DNA from: Bartonella sp. TP
Lineage (GTDB): Bacteria > Pseudomonadota > Alphaproteobacteria > Rhizobiales > Rhizobiaceae
Length of the DNA: 64,000 nt
Assembly (NCBI RefSeq): GCF_030406085.1
Contig: NZ_CP129002.1
Location: 372,001-436,000, forward strand
Direction of reading: 5' to 3'
A program made the translations under genes and the position numbers. Positions 1 to 7,330 of this stretch are shown piece by piece; the first letter of the stretch is position 1, and each line of letters starts with the position of its first letter. Below the pieces are notes generated by a model. It saw nothing but the letters and a program-made list of their open reading frames with translations. It was not told the DNA's origin and made no database searches.

Positions 1-556
1 CCTCGTCAGGCTCAATCACAAGCTCACGGTTTTTCACAACATATCCCATGGGCGTAACACCGCCCATCCACATGCCTTTGCGTTTGGATGCTGCCAATTT
101 ATCGCGGATACGTTCGCCGATCACTTCACGCTCAAACTGGGCAAAGCTGAGCAGGATGTTTAGCGTCAGTCGGCCCATTGATGTCGTGGTGTTGAACTGC
201 TGGGTCACAGAGACAAAGGACACTTTGTGCTCATCAAATAGATCGATCAACTTGGCAAAATCAGCCAAGGAGCGCGACAAGCGGTCAACCTTGTACACGA
301 CAACCGTATCAATCAGGCCGCTTTTGATGTCGTCCATCAGGCGTTTCAAAGCCGGGCGATCCATGTTGCCGCCTGTGAAGCCGCCATCATCATAGTAATC
401 TGGAAGCTGGAACCAGCCTTCATGCTTTTGCGAGGCGATATAGGCTTCACAAGCCTCGCGCTGTGCATCAAGGCTGTTGAACTCCATGTCCAAGCCTTCC
501 TCGGTAGATTTGCGTGTATAAATCGCGCATCGTTTTTTCGGTGTGGTTGTGCTCAA
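1..556 (-). CDS. Large serine recombinase, C-terminus cut by window edge
   Basis: Site-specific DNA recombinase of the resolvase/invertase superfamily. The start is a TTG at 556-554 behind a good ribosome site (AAGGAG), overlapping the stop of the upstream gene. The N-terminus reads YTRKS, putting the nucleophilic serine at residue 17. The VDRLSRS motif and the [16 protein letters not shown] helix of the catalytic domain follow. The last visible part ([13 protein letters not shown]) is the beginning of the Recombinase domain found in large serine recombinases, so a long DNA-binding part should continue leftwards outside the window. It most likely mobilises the block at 1-4691. Confidence 0.9.
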   Translation of the reverse strand, partial: MSTTTPKKRCAIYTRKSTEEGLDMEFNSLDAQREACEAYIASQKHEGWFQLPDYYDDGGFTGGNMDRPALKRLMDDIKSGLIDTVVVYKVDRLSRSLADFAKLIDLFDEHKVSFVSVTQQFNTTTSMGRLTLNILLSFAQFEREVIGERIRDKLAASKRKGMWMGGVTPMGYVVKNRELVIEPDE

Positions 557-1023
557 TGTTTGACTCCTTGTGCCTTGTTGTTTAATCCGAAGAAGGCAGG
601 TCCAGACCAGCTGCTGCCTGTTATGGCCAGCGCGACTTTAGACAGGCTTTTGTATAGGCAGCCTGCATATTCATAGCCTTCTTCTAAAATGGTGACCTGA
701 TATTCAATGCCCTTATATTCCCGAACCAGTTTGGTACCGGGGATGGGGCGCTGATATTGTGTCTTGCGCTTCGGCTTGGCTTTTTTGCCATTTCTTGATT
801 TATTGGGGCCGAATAAATCATTGGCTTGCTGTTCAATGCGGTTCTCGATCTGCGGATCAACTCCGTAAGCAAGCTCCTGCAGGCGATAGGCAAGTCTGCG
901 AACAATGTGGCTCTTATGTCCGCTGGGTGGTTCATCCTGATATACATCGCGCCATAATGTCTTTAGGTCTGATAACGGCATATTTGGAAGTGCGGACACA
1001 CGTGCCAGAAGCGTTTTATCCAT
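553..1023 (-). CDS. DUF2924 family protein
   Basis: 156 residues, basic, matching the DUF2924 family in the segment [17 protein letters not shown] followed by a helical stretch with paired arginines and LQELAYG. This family is often found directly before serine recombinases in alphaproteobacterial prophage-like elements, as here. Its function is not known; a DNA-associated helper of the recombinase is an inference. The start at 1023 has a strong AGGAGG site and overlaps the end of the preceding small gene by 8 bases. Its stop overlaps the TTG start of the recombinase, so the two are probably translationally coupled. Confidence 0.85.
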   Translation of the reverse strand: MDKTLLARVSALPNMPLSDLKTLWRDVYQDEPPSGHKSHIVRRLAYRLQELAYGVDPQIENRIEQQANDLFGPNKSRNGKKAKPKRKTQYQRPIPGTKLVREYKGIEYQVTILEEGYEYAGCLYKSLSKVALAITGSSWSGPAFFGLNNKAQGVKH

Positions 1024-1204
1024 TCTTCACCTCCTGCGATTCTGCTTTTTTCTTGTGTTTCAAGCGGAGGCGTTGCCATCCCAGCCCGACAATATGGGCG
1101 ACCTCCTTTTGCCGATCTGCATCGGAGACAAGCGCGGCAGGAAGCTGGCCTAGCTTGATTTGTAATCGCTCTCTTTCGGTGAGATCTTTGTTCTCATGAC
1201 TCAT
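1016..1204 (-). CDS. Small basic hypothetical protein (62 aa)
   Basis: Starts at the ATG at 1204, preceded by GGAG at the right distance. A longer reading from 1243 would overlap the upstream gene more and lacks this site. The C-terminal half (DADRQKEVAHIVGLGWQRLR followed by a lysine run) resembles the neighbouring 70-residue protein, so the two look like an ancient tandem duplication. It lies inside the recombinase operon with overlapping ends on both sides. No known domain recognised; a basic helix that might touch DNA is possible. Confidence 0.7.
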   Translation of the reverse strand: MSHENKDLTERERLQIKLGQLPAALVSDADRQKEVAHIVGLGWQRLRLKHKKKAESQEVKNG

Positions 1205-1406
1205 TAGGAACTCCTTGGTTTTTTGGTTCTTCGTCATGGGCATGAACGCTTGGAAAAACTTGTAAGTCCAATGAATTAGAGGGATTTGTTGCTTCTTTTT
1301 GACGGTTCAGACGGATCTTGTGGCGCAGGATGCCAAGCGCCAGCAAACGGGCCACTTCGGTGCGGCGATCTCGCTCATTTATTAGGTTTGGGGAAAGTGA
1401 AGACAT
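1194..1406 (-). CDS. Small hypothetical protein (70 aa), first gene of recombinase operon
   Basis: Preceded by a near-perfect ribosome site (AAGGAGG, 6 bases before the ATG). The segment ERDRRTEVARLLALGILRHK is similar to residues of the following 62-residue protein. It is the first gene of a leftward operon (two small proteins, DUF2924, recombinase) reading away from the LexA-type repressor gene. Function unknown. The stop overlaps the next start by about 10 bases. Confidence 0.7.
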   Translation of the reverse strand: MSSLSPNLINERDRRTEVARLLALGILRHKIRLNRQKEATNPSNSLDLQVFPSVHAHDEEPKNQGVPNES

Positions 1407-1500
1407 GGGCGTTCCTCCTTGAAAATTATTGCGTCGTTCAAGGAGTTACTTACTGAAATGACTTTGAAACTGTCGGTTCAGTCAATGCTGTGCATTGAAT

Positions 1501-1535
1501 TAAATTAGGCTTGTGAAAATCAAAAGCCTAATTTA
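1501..1535. promoter_or_regulatory. Perfect 12-bp inverted repeat, candidate operator
   Basis: TAAATTAGGCTT at 1501-1512 is the exact reverse complement of AAGCCTAATTTA at 1524-1535, with an 11-base spacer. It sits 33 bases upstream of the LexA-type repressor start, between it and the divergent recombinase operon. Perfect dyads in such positions are typical binding sites of dimeric repressors. It lacks a T run on either side, so it is a poor terminator candidate. Binding by the adjacent repressor is an inference. Confidence 0.5.
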
Positions 1536-1568
1536 TATTAGGTCATCAGCCAAAATTGAAAGGATGCT

Positions 1569-2231
1569 ATGGAGCAACTGACAAACGCACAGAATACGCT
1601 ATTACAGGCCATTGAACGCCTGAAACGTGCTATGGGGATGTCACCCACGGTACAAGAGCTTGCTGTGGAATTGGGTGTGAAAGCACCCAGCGTGTTTGAA
1701 GGACTCAAGCGGCTGGAAGATAAAGGCTATATTCGCAGACAGGCGCGAAAAGCGCGATCCATCGAAATCCTTCACGCGCAAACACCGGATAAAATCAATC
1801 TGACTGCCGTTCCCGTTTTGGGGGTGGTCGCGGCTGGTCAACCGATTCTTGCCATTGAAAATCAGATTGGTCAGGTCATGGTGCCGGATAATGTTCTGCG
1901 CGGAAAATGCTTTGCGCTCAAAGTGCAAGGCGACAGCATGATTGATGCTGATATTTTCGAGGGAGATTACGTTGTCGTGCGTAGGCAACCAATTGCTGAA
2001 AACAGCGATATTGTGGTGGCCATGATCGGCGAAGAAGCCACTGTAAAGCGGCTGAGTATTGAGGGGGAGCATATTGAGCTGCGCCCTGAAAATCAGAAAC
2101 TAAAACCCATCATCATAGGACAACAGGATGAACTTAAAATAATTGGGAAGGTCTTACACGTCTGCTCGGGTGTTGACACCGAGGCCAACCCTGTAACGAC
2201 GAAACAGGAGATTGGCGATGTCGAGATATAA
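1569..2231 (+). CDS. LexA-type self-cleaving repressor (S24 peptidase)
   Basis: 220 residues. Residues 1-65 form a LexA-like winged helix (SPTVQELAVELGVKAPSVFEGLKRLEDKG region). Residues 80-205 form an S24 peptidase domain with the Ala89-Gly90 cleavage site, catalytic Ser123 (GDSM) and Lys160 (ATVKRL). The family represses DNA-damage or phage genes and cleaves itself when RecA filaments form. Because it lies in the accessory block and leads an operon of unknown genes, it is more likely the private regulator of this element than the chromosomal SOS LexA. Its end overlaps the next gene by 14 bases, and a 12-bp inverted repeat lies upstream. Confidence 0.88.
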   Translation: MEQLTNAQNTLLQAIERLKRAMGMSPTVQELAVELGVKAPSVFEGLKRLEDKGYIRRQARKARSIEILHAQTPDKINLTAVPVLGVVAAGQPILAIENQIGQVMVPDNVLRGKCFALKVQGDSMIDADIFEGDYVVVRRQPIAENSDIVVAMIGEEATVKRLSIEGEHIELRPENQKLKPIIIGQQDELKIIGKVLHVCSGVDTEANPVTTKQEIGDVEI

Positions 2232-3423
2232 TCCAAAGGTATTCACAAATGTAGACAGCTTGGGCGAGTTGGATGCCGGGCTTCTCATTCAATTATTTAA
2301 GAGGTTTCCAGACTTTTTTAAGGCGCATAACATTAGCCTTGAGAATGGGGCATTGAATTTTGAAGAGGTGACAAAAGCATTTATCAGTCCCAGTGAAAGC
2401 GTTCAAGATTCTGATGAAACCAATGAGTTAATGGAAGCGTTGCAGCTGATAACGGAAATGTCTAGTCAGGATGCAATGGATTCTCTTTTGCTCGCAGCTA
2501 AAAATCAAAATATTACGATTGATTACCAGCCAGACAGTTCTCCTGCAGATATTGCGCTTTATTGTTTTCTAAACCAAGAGGATCTTTTTCATACCGAGTA
2601 TGCCAAGGCTTTGGTTAAAAACTACAGAGGCTTTAGCTTCTTCTGGGGAGGACAAGGACAAAAGCGAGATTTTCCAAACGTCACTGAGGATGGCATCACT
2701 GCTCTGCAGTCGGAACTCGATGAGTGGTTTGCCAGCAATAATCGTCTTAGAAATTGTCGGGTTTATATGTTTCCGCAAGGTCATCGCGTTAGCATTGTAA
2801 TCAAGTATGGCAAGCCGCTAAAGCGAGAGTTGAAAATGAAAGATGGCGAAACGGAAAGCGTTTTTTATAATCCGCAATGTCATGATCTGCTGATTTATAA
2901 TTGTAACACTGACGACATCAGTGTGAGAACTGATGGAAAAAAAGGCCAGCTGCCAGAATATCTGCGCTGTATCGGAAAACACATCTTCGGAAGTGAATCT
3001 TATTTTGACGAAAAGAAAGTCTTCTCACTTGATAAATTGCGCGAGATTCAAACTGCAGCTCATAACTTTGCTTCTGTAGATGGTATTGAAGACGTCAAGC
3101 TTGTGGAATTGCAATATGATTGGGGCGGTGAAATTGAGATTAGAAAATCTGGAAACCTTTTAGGTACACTGATAAGAAAAAATGGGCTTGAGAGCACAAG
3201 CAAAGCAAACATCATTTACGCTAAGTTTAGTGTCCGCTTTGAAGGCAGCAATACACCGCGTAAGGTTGGCATTCGTTCCGGAAACCAAGCCACCTTTGGT
3301 CGAGATGAAGACAGTTTGATTATTGAAGATTGGATCAATGATCAGCAATTAATTATTCCAAAAAATCCAAGACAAGAGGCATCACAATATGTGGAAAACG
3401 CTCGCGAAGCTGCCTCGGCATGA
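2218..3423 (+). CDS. Hypothetical protein of LexA-like operon (401 aa)
   Basis: No family recognised. The ATG at 2218 has a GGAG seven bases before it and is preferred over the in-frame TTG at 2212. No signal peptide or membrane segment is visible; the protein looks soluble. The N-terminal third is helical and acidic. The middle has aromatic and mixed beta-rich stretches (YRGFSFFWGGQGQKRDF), and four cysteines lie around residues 180-255. It overlaps the repressor gene upstream and the 350-residue gene downstream, implying coupled translation and a joint function. It could belong to phage maintenance, defence or a stress response; nothing in the sequence decides this. Confidence 0.75.
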   Translation: MSRYNPKVFTNVDSLGELDAGLLIQLFKRFPDFFKAHNISLENGALNFEEVTKAFISPSESVQDSDETNELMEALQLITEMSSQDAMDSLLLAAKNQNITIDYQPDSSPADIALYCFLNQEDLFHTEYAKALVKNYRGFSFFWGGQGQKRDFPNVTEDGITALQSELDEWFASNNRLRNCRVYMFPQGHRVSIVIKYGKPLKRELKMKDGETESVFYNPQCHDLLIYNCNTDDISVRTDGKKGQLPEYLRCIGKHIFGSESYFDEKKVFSLDKLREIQTAAHNFASVDGIEDVKLVELQYDWGGEIEIRKSGNLLGTLIRKNGLESTSKANIIYAKFSVRFEGSNTPRKVGIRSGNQATFGRDEDSLIIEDWINDQQLIIPKNPRQEASQYVENAREAASA

Positions 3424-4441
3424 ACATAATCACGCATTTTTAGTCAGGCATTTTGGTCAAACAGAGATAATCAAATCGCTGTTCGATAGCACAACAGTTC
3501 TTGATGATAACCTTCACTGTGAAAATGGGTGTTGCTGCGGTAGACGTATTTGCGAAATGCCCAACGGCAAATTATTGGCCGTATGCAATGATGATTCATC
3601 GAACTGTCCAGAATTAGTAATATCAAATAACGACAGACGGATATTTTCTCTAAACTTAAAGAAAATAGCAGCTCTGATTGCTGAGCTCGCACAAAACATA
3701 TCAATTTTTAAAGATGTGCAAACTATTGACGGTACTTCAAGCTGTATAAGAGTCGGTCACTATATTCCTAGAGGCACCATTCGTTATCCAGTTTTCTTTG
3801 GGGTCGATATTCACGATGGAGATCTGGAAGGTATAATTAATCATGTGATTGGCCTTGATGGATCAGCCATTTTGCTTATGCCGTCTATCGACAACATCAG
3901 TCAGTCCAAGATAAATGCTATCCGCGCTAAAGGCTCTGCTTTGATTAGCCTGCAAGATTTGACTAATACAGACACACTAATCGATACCGCCAAAGCATTA
4001 GAAGCATTTTCTGCCTTCCATGAAGACCAAGAAGATCCAATGCCAGAAGTGAGCTGCGTCTTATTTCCAACTCCAGCCGATTCCGAGTGGTCCAATATTA
4101 CGATTAAATTTACTGATGGGCATACAGTTCGTGTTACTTGCAACACTGGCAACAATAGGGTTTCTCAAGTTTATAATTTTACCCAGATGGGCATGGCTGA
4201 TGGCCGAACAGCATCTCCCAATAAACAATGGAATTTGCTGGAAGGCTTTGCAGATGAGCGTGGCCAATTCACATGGGATAACCCGAAAGCCAACCGAAAC
4301 CAGAAAAAGCAAAAACAAGAACTGAAGAAGGTTTTTCAAAAGTTCTTCGGCATATATGACAGTGATCCATTTGAGGATTACAAAGATCACAAAAACCACG
4401 TTTGCTATCGCTCTAAGTTTCATATCTCACCTGATGAGTAG
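3389..4441 (+). CDS. Hypothetical cysteine-cluster protein (350 aa)
   Basis: No family recognised. Residues 43-73 carry one histidine and seven cysteines (44, 48, 49, 50, 55, 66, 73), suggesting a bound metal or a redox cluster. The C-terminal part, about residues 235-350, alternates short strands and helices and ends in a basic helix and a phenylalanine-rich hairpin, resembling a winged-helix DNA-binding fold; this is inference from pattern only. No signal peptide or membrane segment. It overlaps the preceding gene by 35 bases and is followed by a terminator hairpin at 4511, so it is the last gene of the repressor operon. Confidence 0.75.
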   Translation: MWKTLAKLPRHEHNHAFLVRHFGQTEIIKSLFDSTTVLDDNLHCENGCCCGRRICEMPNGKLLAVCNDDSSNCPELVISNNDRRIFSLNLKKIAALIAELAQNISIFKDVQTIDGTSSCIRVGHYIPRGTIRYPVFFGVDIHDGDLEGIINHVIGLDGSAILLMPSIDNISQSKINAIRAKGSALISLQDLTNTDTLIDTAKALEAFSAFHEDQEDPMPEVSCVLFPTPADSEWSNITIKFTDGHTVRVTCNTGNNRVSQVYNFTQMGMADGRTASPNKQWNLLEGFADERGQFTWDNPKANRNQKKQKQELKKVFQKFFGIYDSDPFEDYKDHKNHVCYRSKFHISPDE

Positions 4442-4510
4442 TCAATGACAGGCATAGACTGGTGCGAACTGGTCAATTGCCAAGCCCTTGATTTCCCATG
4501 ACTAAAAGCT

Positions 4511-4542
4511 CCGTACTTCGCTTTTCCAAGTACGGTGTTTTT
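4511..4542 (+). terminator. Rho-independent terminator of the repressor operon
   Basis: CCGTACTT (4511-4518) pairs exactly with AAGTACGG (4528-4535) around a 9-base loop, followed by TGTTTTT. It lies 70 bases after the stop of the 350-residue gene. Confidence 0.75.
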
Positions 4543-4622
4543 CAGGAAGGGGGCATATATAGGAGGAAAATTAGAGAAAAACGGGGTGTTTTTATAGAGA
4601 GGAAGTCAATTGCAAACAGCGA

Positions 4623-4647
4623 AAAAGCCCGCAAATGCTGGGCTTTT
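4623..4647 (-). terminator. Terminator downstream of tRNA-Ser
   Basis: AAAAGCCC (4623-4630) pairs with GGGCTTTT (4640-4647); an inner GCA/TGC adds three pairs with one bulge. The hairpin can work in both directions, and it lies about 45 bases after the 3' end of the minus-strand tRNA-Ser. Confidence 0.65.
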
Positions 4648-4691
4648 GAGGCTATGCCATCTCGGGCATATGAAAGTTCGTTTTAGGTCAA

Positions 4692-4781
4692 TGGCGGAGA
4701 GAAAGGGATTCGAACCCTTGATACGGTTTCCCGCATACACGCGTTCCAGGCGTGCGCCTTCAACCACTCGGCCACCTCTCC
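4692..4781 (-). tRNA. tRNA-Ser (anticodon GGA)
   Basis: The reverse strand reads GGAGAGGTGGCCGAGTGG at the 5' end and GGTTCGAATCC in the T arm, ending in an encoded CCA. The acceptor stem pairs over 7 bases with one G-U. A long variable arm (TATGCGGGAAACCGTAT) identifies a class II serine tRNA, and the anticodon loop CTGGAAC gives GGA, reading UCC and UCU. The accessory block lies directly beyond its 3' end. Confidence 0.95.
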
Positions 4782-4877
4782 AAATTACCCAACTACACAT
4801 ATAGATAAATTATTTATAAAATGCAACATTTTTTCTCCTAAGACATTATAAGAAAGTAATCGCAAACGGAGATAATC

Positions 4878-5168
4878 ATGATAACACGCCTTGGGCGGGC
4901 TCTAGCCTTTTTGCTATCCATATGTAGCATAATGATAGGCGTGATTGATATACAGCAATCATTAACCAGCAAGCATATCGTTTATACGGATAGTTGGAGC
5001 CTTATTTACCTTATCATGAGCAAACATCCCAACATAATATCGTGGCATATTGACCCAAATAATGCATTATTACGAGTGCCAATAGCCATAATATTAGCCC
5101 TGCTAAGTTTGAGCCTGTATGGGTTACTGCCTTTAAATACCAAAAGGCGCTTTGCTGCACAATTTTAA
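4878..5168 (+). CDS. Small two-helix membrane protein (96 aa)
   Basis: Two hydrophobic segments, about residues 7-25 and 67-86, joined by a polar loop containing WHIDPNN, with a basic tail after the second segment (NTKRRFAAQF). Similar small inner-membrane proteins of unknown function occur in Rhizobiales, but no named family was recognised. It has a GGAGATAATC site before the ATG. It is convergent with slyX, leaving 7 bases between the stops. Confidence 0.65.
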   Translation: MITRLGRALAFLLSICSIMIGVIDIQQSLTSKHIVYTDSWSLIYLIMSKHPNIISWHIDPNNALLRVPIAIILALLSLSLYGLLPLNTKRRFAAQF

Positions 5169-5175
5169 AGCTAAT

Positions 5176-5397
5176 CTACCAATGCGGTGGCTTAGTTATA
5201 GCGATTTGTCCCAACGAAGATTCCTCTAGCAGGCGCAATTTATCATTAAGTTTTTTTAAAGAATTGCTTTGGCTAGTCATAATTTTCCACTGCTCGAGCA
5301 CTAAATGTGATAACTCATCTACGCTGCGTTGCAATTGCATCAAATGTAATTGCGTATCAATTAACTGCTCATTTAACGATTCTATCTCCATAGTCAA
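5176..5397 (-). CDS. slyX: SlyX family protein
   Basis: 73 residues with a heptad-like coiled coil (ESLNEQLIDTQLHLMQLQRS and on to LEESS) and the characteristic SlyX ending with a PPHW tail. SlyX proteins are widespread; their function is not settled. Length fits the family (about 70). Confidence 0.85.
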   Translation of the reverse strand: MTMEIESLNEQLIDTQLHLMQLQRSVDELSHLVLEQWKIMTSQSNSLKKLNDKLRLLEESSLGQIAITKPPHW

Positions 5398-5534
5398 GCT
5401 CCTACTACGTTTAACAAGCTATTTATTGGCTTTAACAGCCTAGCCGTTATTTTATCACTTTCTTTGCTTGATTTTTAGCACATTTATAGATAAATATAAT
5501 GATATTGTGAATATTAGTTTTAATATTCCTAGCG

Positions 5535-5610
5535 GCCGCATTAGCTCAGTTGGTAGAGCACATCATTCGTAATGATGGGGTCGTTGGTTCGAGTCCGACA
5601 TGCGGCACCA
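5535..5610 (+). tRNA. tRNA-Thr (anticodon CGT)
   Basis: 76 bases with a perfect 7-bp acceptor stem (GCCGCAT / ATGCGGC), D arm TAGCTCAGTTGGTAGAGCA, anticodon stem CATCA/TGATG with loop TTCGTAA giving anticodon CGT, T arm GGTTCGAGTCC and an encoded CCA end. It reads the ACG codon. Confidence 0.95.
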
Positions 5611-5667
5611 TTGTAGGCGTTTCAAGGTATAGCGTTTAATTAATGAATAGCCATATAGGATTTATAA

Positions 5668-6234
5668 ATGCACAGCCAGCAACTTAGTTATAAAGAAATA
5701 TTCAATAATATTGACCAAGGTGGTGACACCCCTGCTGCCAGCTCTGCAGCCTCGAATCCTATTTTTGCTGACATCAATAACCAATTGCAAAATATGCTGG
5801 GCAAAATAAATAATTTTGATGAAGCAAATAAACTTGAAAACTCTACAATAGTAAAAAACTATGATATGGCCCATGAAGATATAAAAATTATAAATGAAAA
5901 ATTAGACAACATCAGCATAGCACTTTTAGCAGAATATGAAGCCAGAAAAGAAATAAGCTCACAGATTTTAGCAAAATTAACTTTTTTAACAGAAGAGCTT
6001 ATGCAGCTAAAAAAACTACAATCACAAGATCAACCAGCAGAACCAGTTAGCGCGCCCAACCCTAAAAACTGGCAAGATTCCCTAACACAATTATTCAGCG
6101 ATGATAATAATTTACCGCCTTTTGACCCGCATCCATATCAAGACCCATTGAGCAAAGATGGCGCCAACAGGCTCATTAAACGAGCTACAACTTATCAAAA
6201 GGCAATAAAAGGAGAACGATTAAAAGCTATTTAA
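5668..6234 (+). CDS. Orphan coiled-coil protein (188 aa)
   Basis: No family recognised. Residues 1-30 are polar and flexible. Residues 35-120 are strongly helical with coiled-coil character (INEKLDNISIALLAEYEARK and on). The C-terminal 65 residues are rich in proline and aspartate and end in a basic helix. No signal peptide or membrane segment. Start at the ATG with an AGGA six bases upstream. The gene lies alone between tRNA-Thr and the convergent dCTP deaminase gene, whose stop it overlaps by 4 bases. Composition resembles the surrounding chromosome, so recent transfer is not indicated. Confidence 0.65.
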   Translation: MHSQQLSYKEIFNNIDQGGDTPAASSAASNPIFADINNQLQNMLGKINNFDEANKLENSTIVKNYDMAHEDIKIINEKLDNISIALLAEYEARKEISSQILAKLTFLTEELMQLKKLQSQDQPAEPVSAPNPKNWQDSLTQLFSDDNNLPPFDPHPYQDPLSKDGANRLIKRATTYQKAIKGERLKAI

Positions 6235-7247
6235 AAAAATTGTTTAGCTAATTTTAATTTTTGTCCCTGATAGTTTGATCCACTATCTAGCCCATAGAGC
6301 TTTTGCGGTACGGTTAGCATAGGCTCAAATAGCAATTTACCAATTATTTGTTTGTGCGACAACATAAATGGCACTTCATGGCTACGCATTTCAAGCACAG
6401 CTCGACTTTTCCCCATTTCTCCTAAGCCAAAGCCCGGGTCAAAAAATCCGGCATAATGCACGCGAAACTCACCTATTAACGGGTCAAATGGAATCATTTC
6501 TGCTGCTAGGCTACAGCCTATCTCTACATATTCATACGAAGCCAAAATGTAAAACTGATCTGGTTCTAAAATAAGCTCATTAGAGCTATTATACAAAGGT
6601 TCCCAGAATTCATTTATGTCATACGACGCTACTTTATCTACATCTATGGCGTTGGTATGTCTTTTAGCTCGATAGCCCATTAGCTCACTAGATAAATCCA
6701 CGCGCAATGGCAAATCATCAATTAATATCCTACTAACGCTGGGTTCTATAATTTTACGAAACCGCAATTGACTAAGTCTTGAGCCAGTTCTAACCAATAT
6801 AGGAAAAGTACGCGGACAAATCTCTAAATATAAGCACCCCTTATATCCCCTTACAATTTTATCAAAACATTCACTAAAATCGCTTATAACACGTGTAAAC
6901 ACATCCAAACGCCCCGTAGAACTCTTAGGATTCGCTATCGCAGCAATAGCTTGCGGTAAATTAAGCTCTTCTAACAATGGAACGATATAAACACCATTTG
7001 TTTCCAGCACAGCCCCTTGTGTTAGATCAATTTCATGAATCTTAAGCTGACTAAGCTTTTTTTCTACACAATGGTCAGCCCCTGGCAAAAAAGAGGATCT
7101 AACTCTATAGGCTACTCGCCCCAAGCGCAAATCTAAACTTGCTGGTTGAATCTGCGTGCTATCAATCGCGTTATCGCTTGTAATAGCGGTAGTGCTTATG
7201 AGCAGTTTTATATCAGAATCTGCAAGCAAACCATGGCTACTATTCAT
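6231..7247 (-). CDS. dcd: 2'-deoxycytidine 5'-triphosphate deaminase, long form
   Basis: Converts dCTP to dUTP for thymidylate supply. At 338 residues it matches the long alphaproteobacterial dCTP deaminase family rather than the roughly 190-residue enterobacterial enzyme. The N-terminal part has the typical QPASLDLRLG motif; a second dUTPase-like core contains the FDPGFG segment, which resembles the substrate-binding loop of the family. It is divergent from mutL with 83 bases between the starts. Confidence 0.85.
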   Translation of the reverse strand: MNSSHGLLADSDIKLLISTTAITSDNAIDSTQIQPASLDLRLGRVAYRVRSSFLPGADHCVEKKLSQLKIHEIDLTQGAVLETNGVYIVPLLEELNLPQAIAAIANPKSSTGRLDVFTRVISDFSECFDKIVRGYKGCLYLEICPRTFPILVRTGSRLSQLRFRKIIEPSVSRILIDDLPLRVDLSSELMGYRAKRHTNAIDVDKVASYDINEFWEPLYNSSNELILEPDQFYILASYEYVEIGCSLAAEMIPFDPLIGEFRVHYAGFFDPGFGLGEMGKSRAVLEMRSHEVPFMLSHKQIIGKLLFEPMLTVPQKLYGLDSGSNYQGQKLKLAKQFF

Positions 7248-7330
7248 TATTTACCCTTTTCTTGATTGCTTTGTAGCTGAATATATCATATGATCCTTTA
7301 TAGTTAAAGTTAAACTAATTTGGTGTATAA

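Larger units (their letters stand above)
1..4691. mobile_element. Partial integrated element next to tRNA-Ser
   Basis: This block combines a large serine recombinase, a DUF2924 protein, two small related proteins, a LexA-type repressor and two unknown genes. Its base composition is visibly richer in G and C than the rest of the window. It abuts the 3' end of the tRNA-Ser gene at 4692, a common integration position. The left end lies outside the window, and no duplicated tRNA end was found inside it, so the exact attachment sites are unknown. Calling it mobile is an inference from gene content and location. Confidence 0.6.

Noticed and set aside
48-395. Open frame of 115 codons on the plus strand at the left edge
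   Set aside because: It is antisense to the serine recombinase, whose catalytic motifs are clear on the minus strand.
1407-1568. Alphaproteobacterial SOS box (GTTC-N7-GTTC) for the LexA-type repressor
   Set aside because: GTTC occurs, but no correctly spaced second half was found; the 12-bp inverted repeat is the better operator candidate.
4061-4423. Minus-strand frame with hydrophobic stretches opposite the 350-residue gene
   Set aside because: The plus-strand gene is in a coupled operon with a terminator; the antisense frame has no ribosome site or partner gene.
4498-4686. Small plus-strand frame after the repressor operon
   Set aside because: It runs through the terminator at 4511-4542 and the hairpin at 4623-4647 and has no credible ribosome site.
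4606-4800. Small frames on both strands across the tRNA-Ser
   Set aside because: They overlap a complete tRNA gene and are chance frames.
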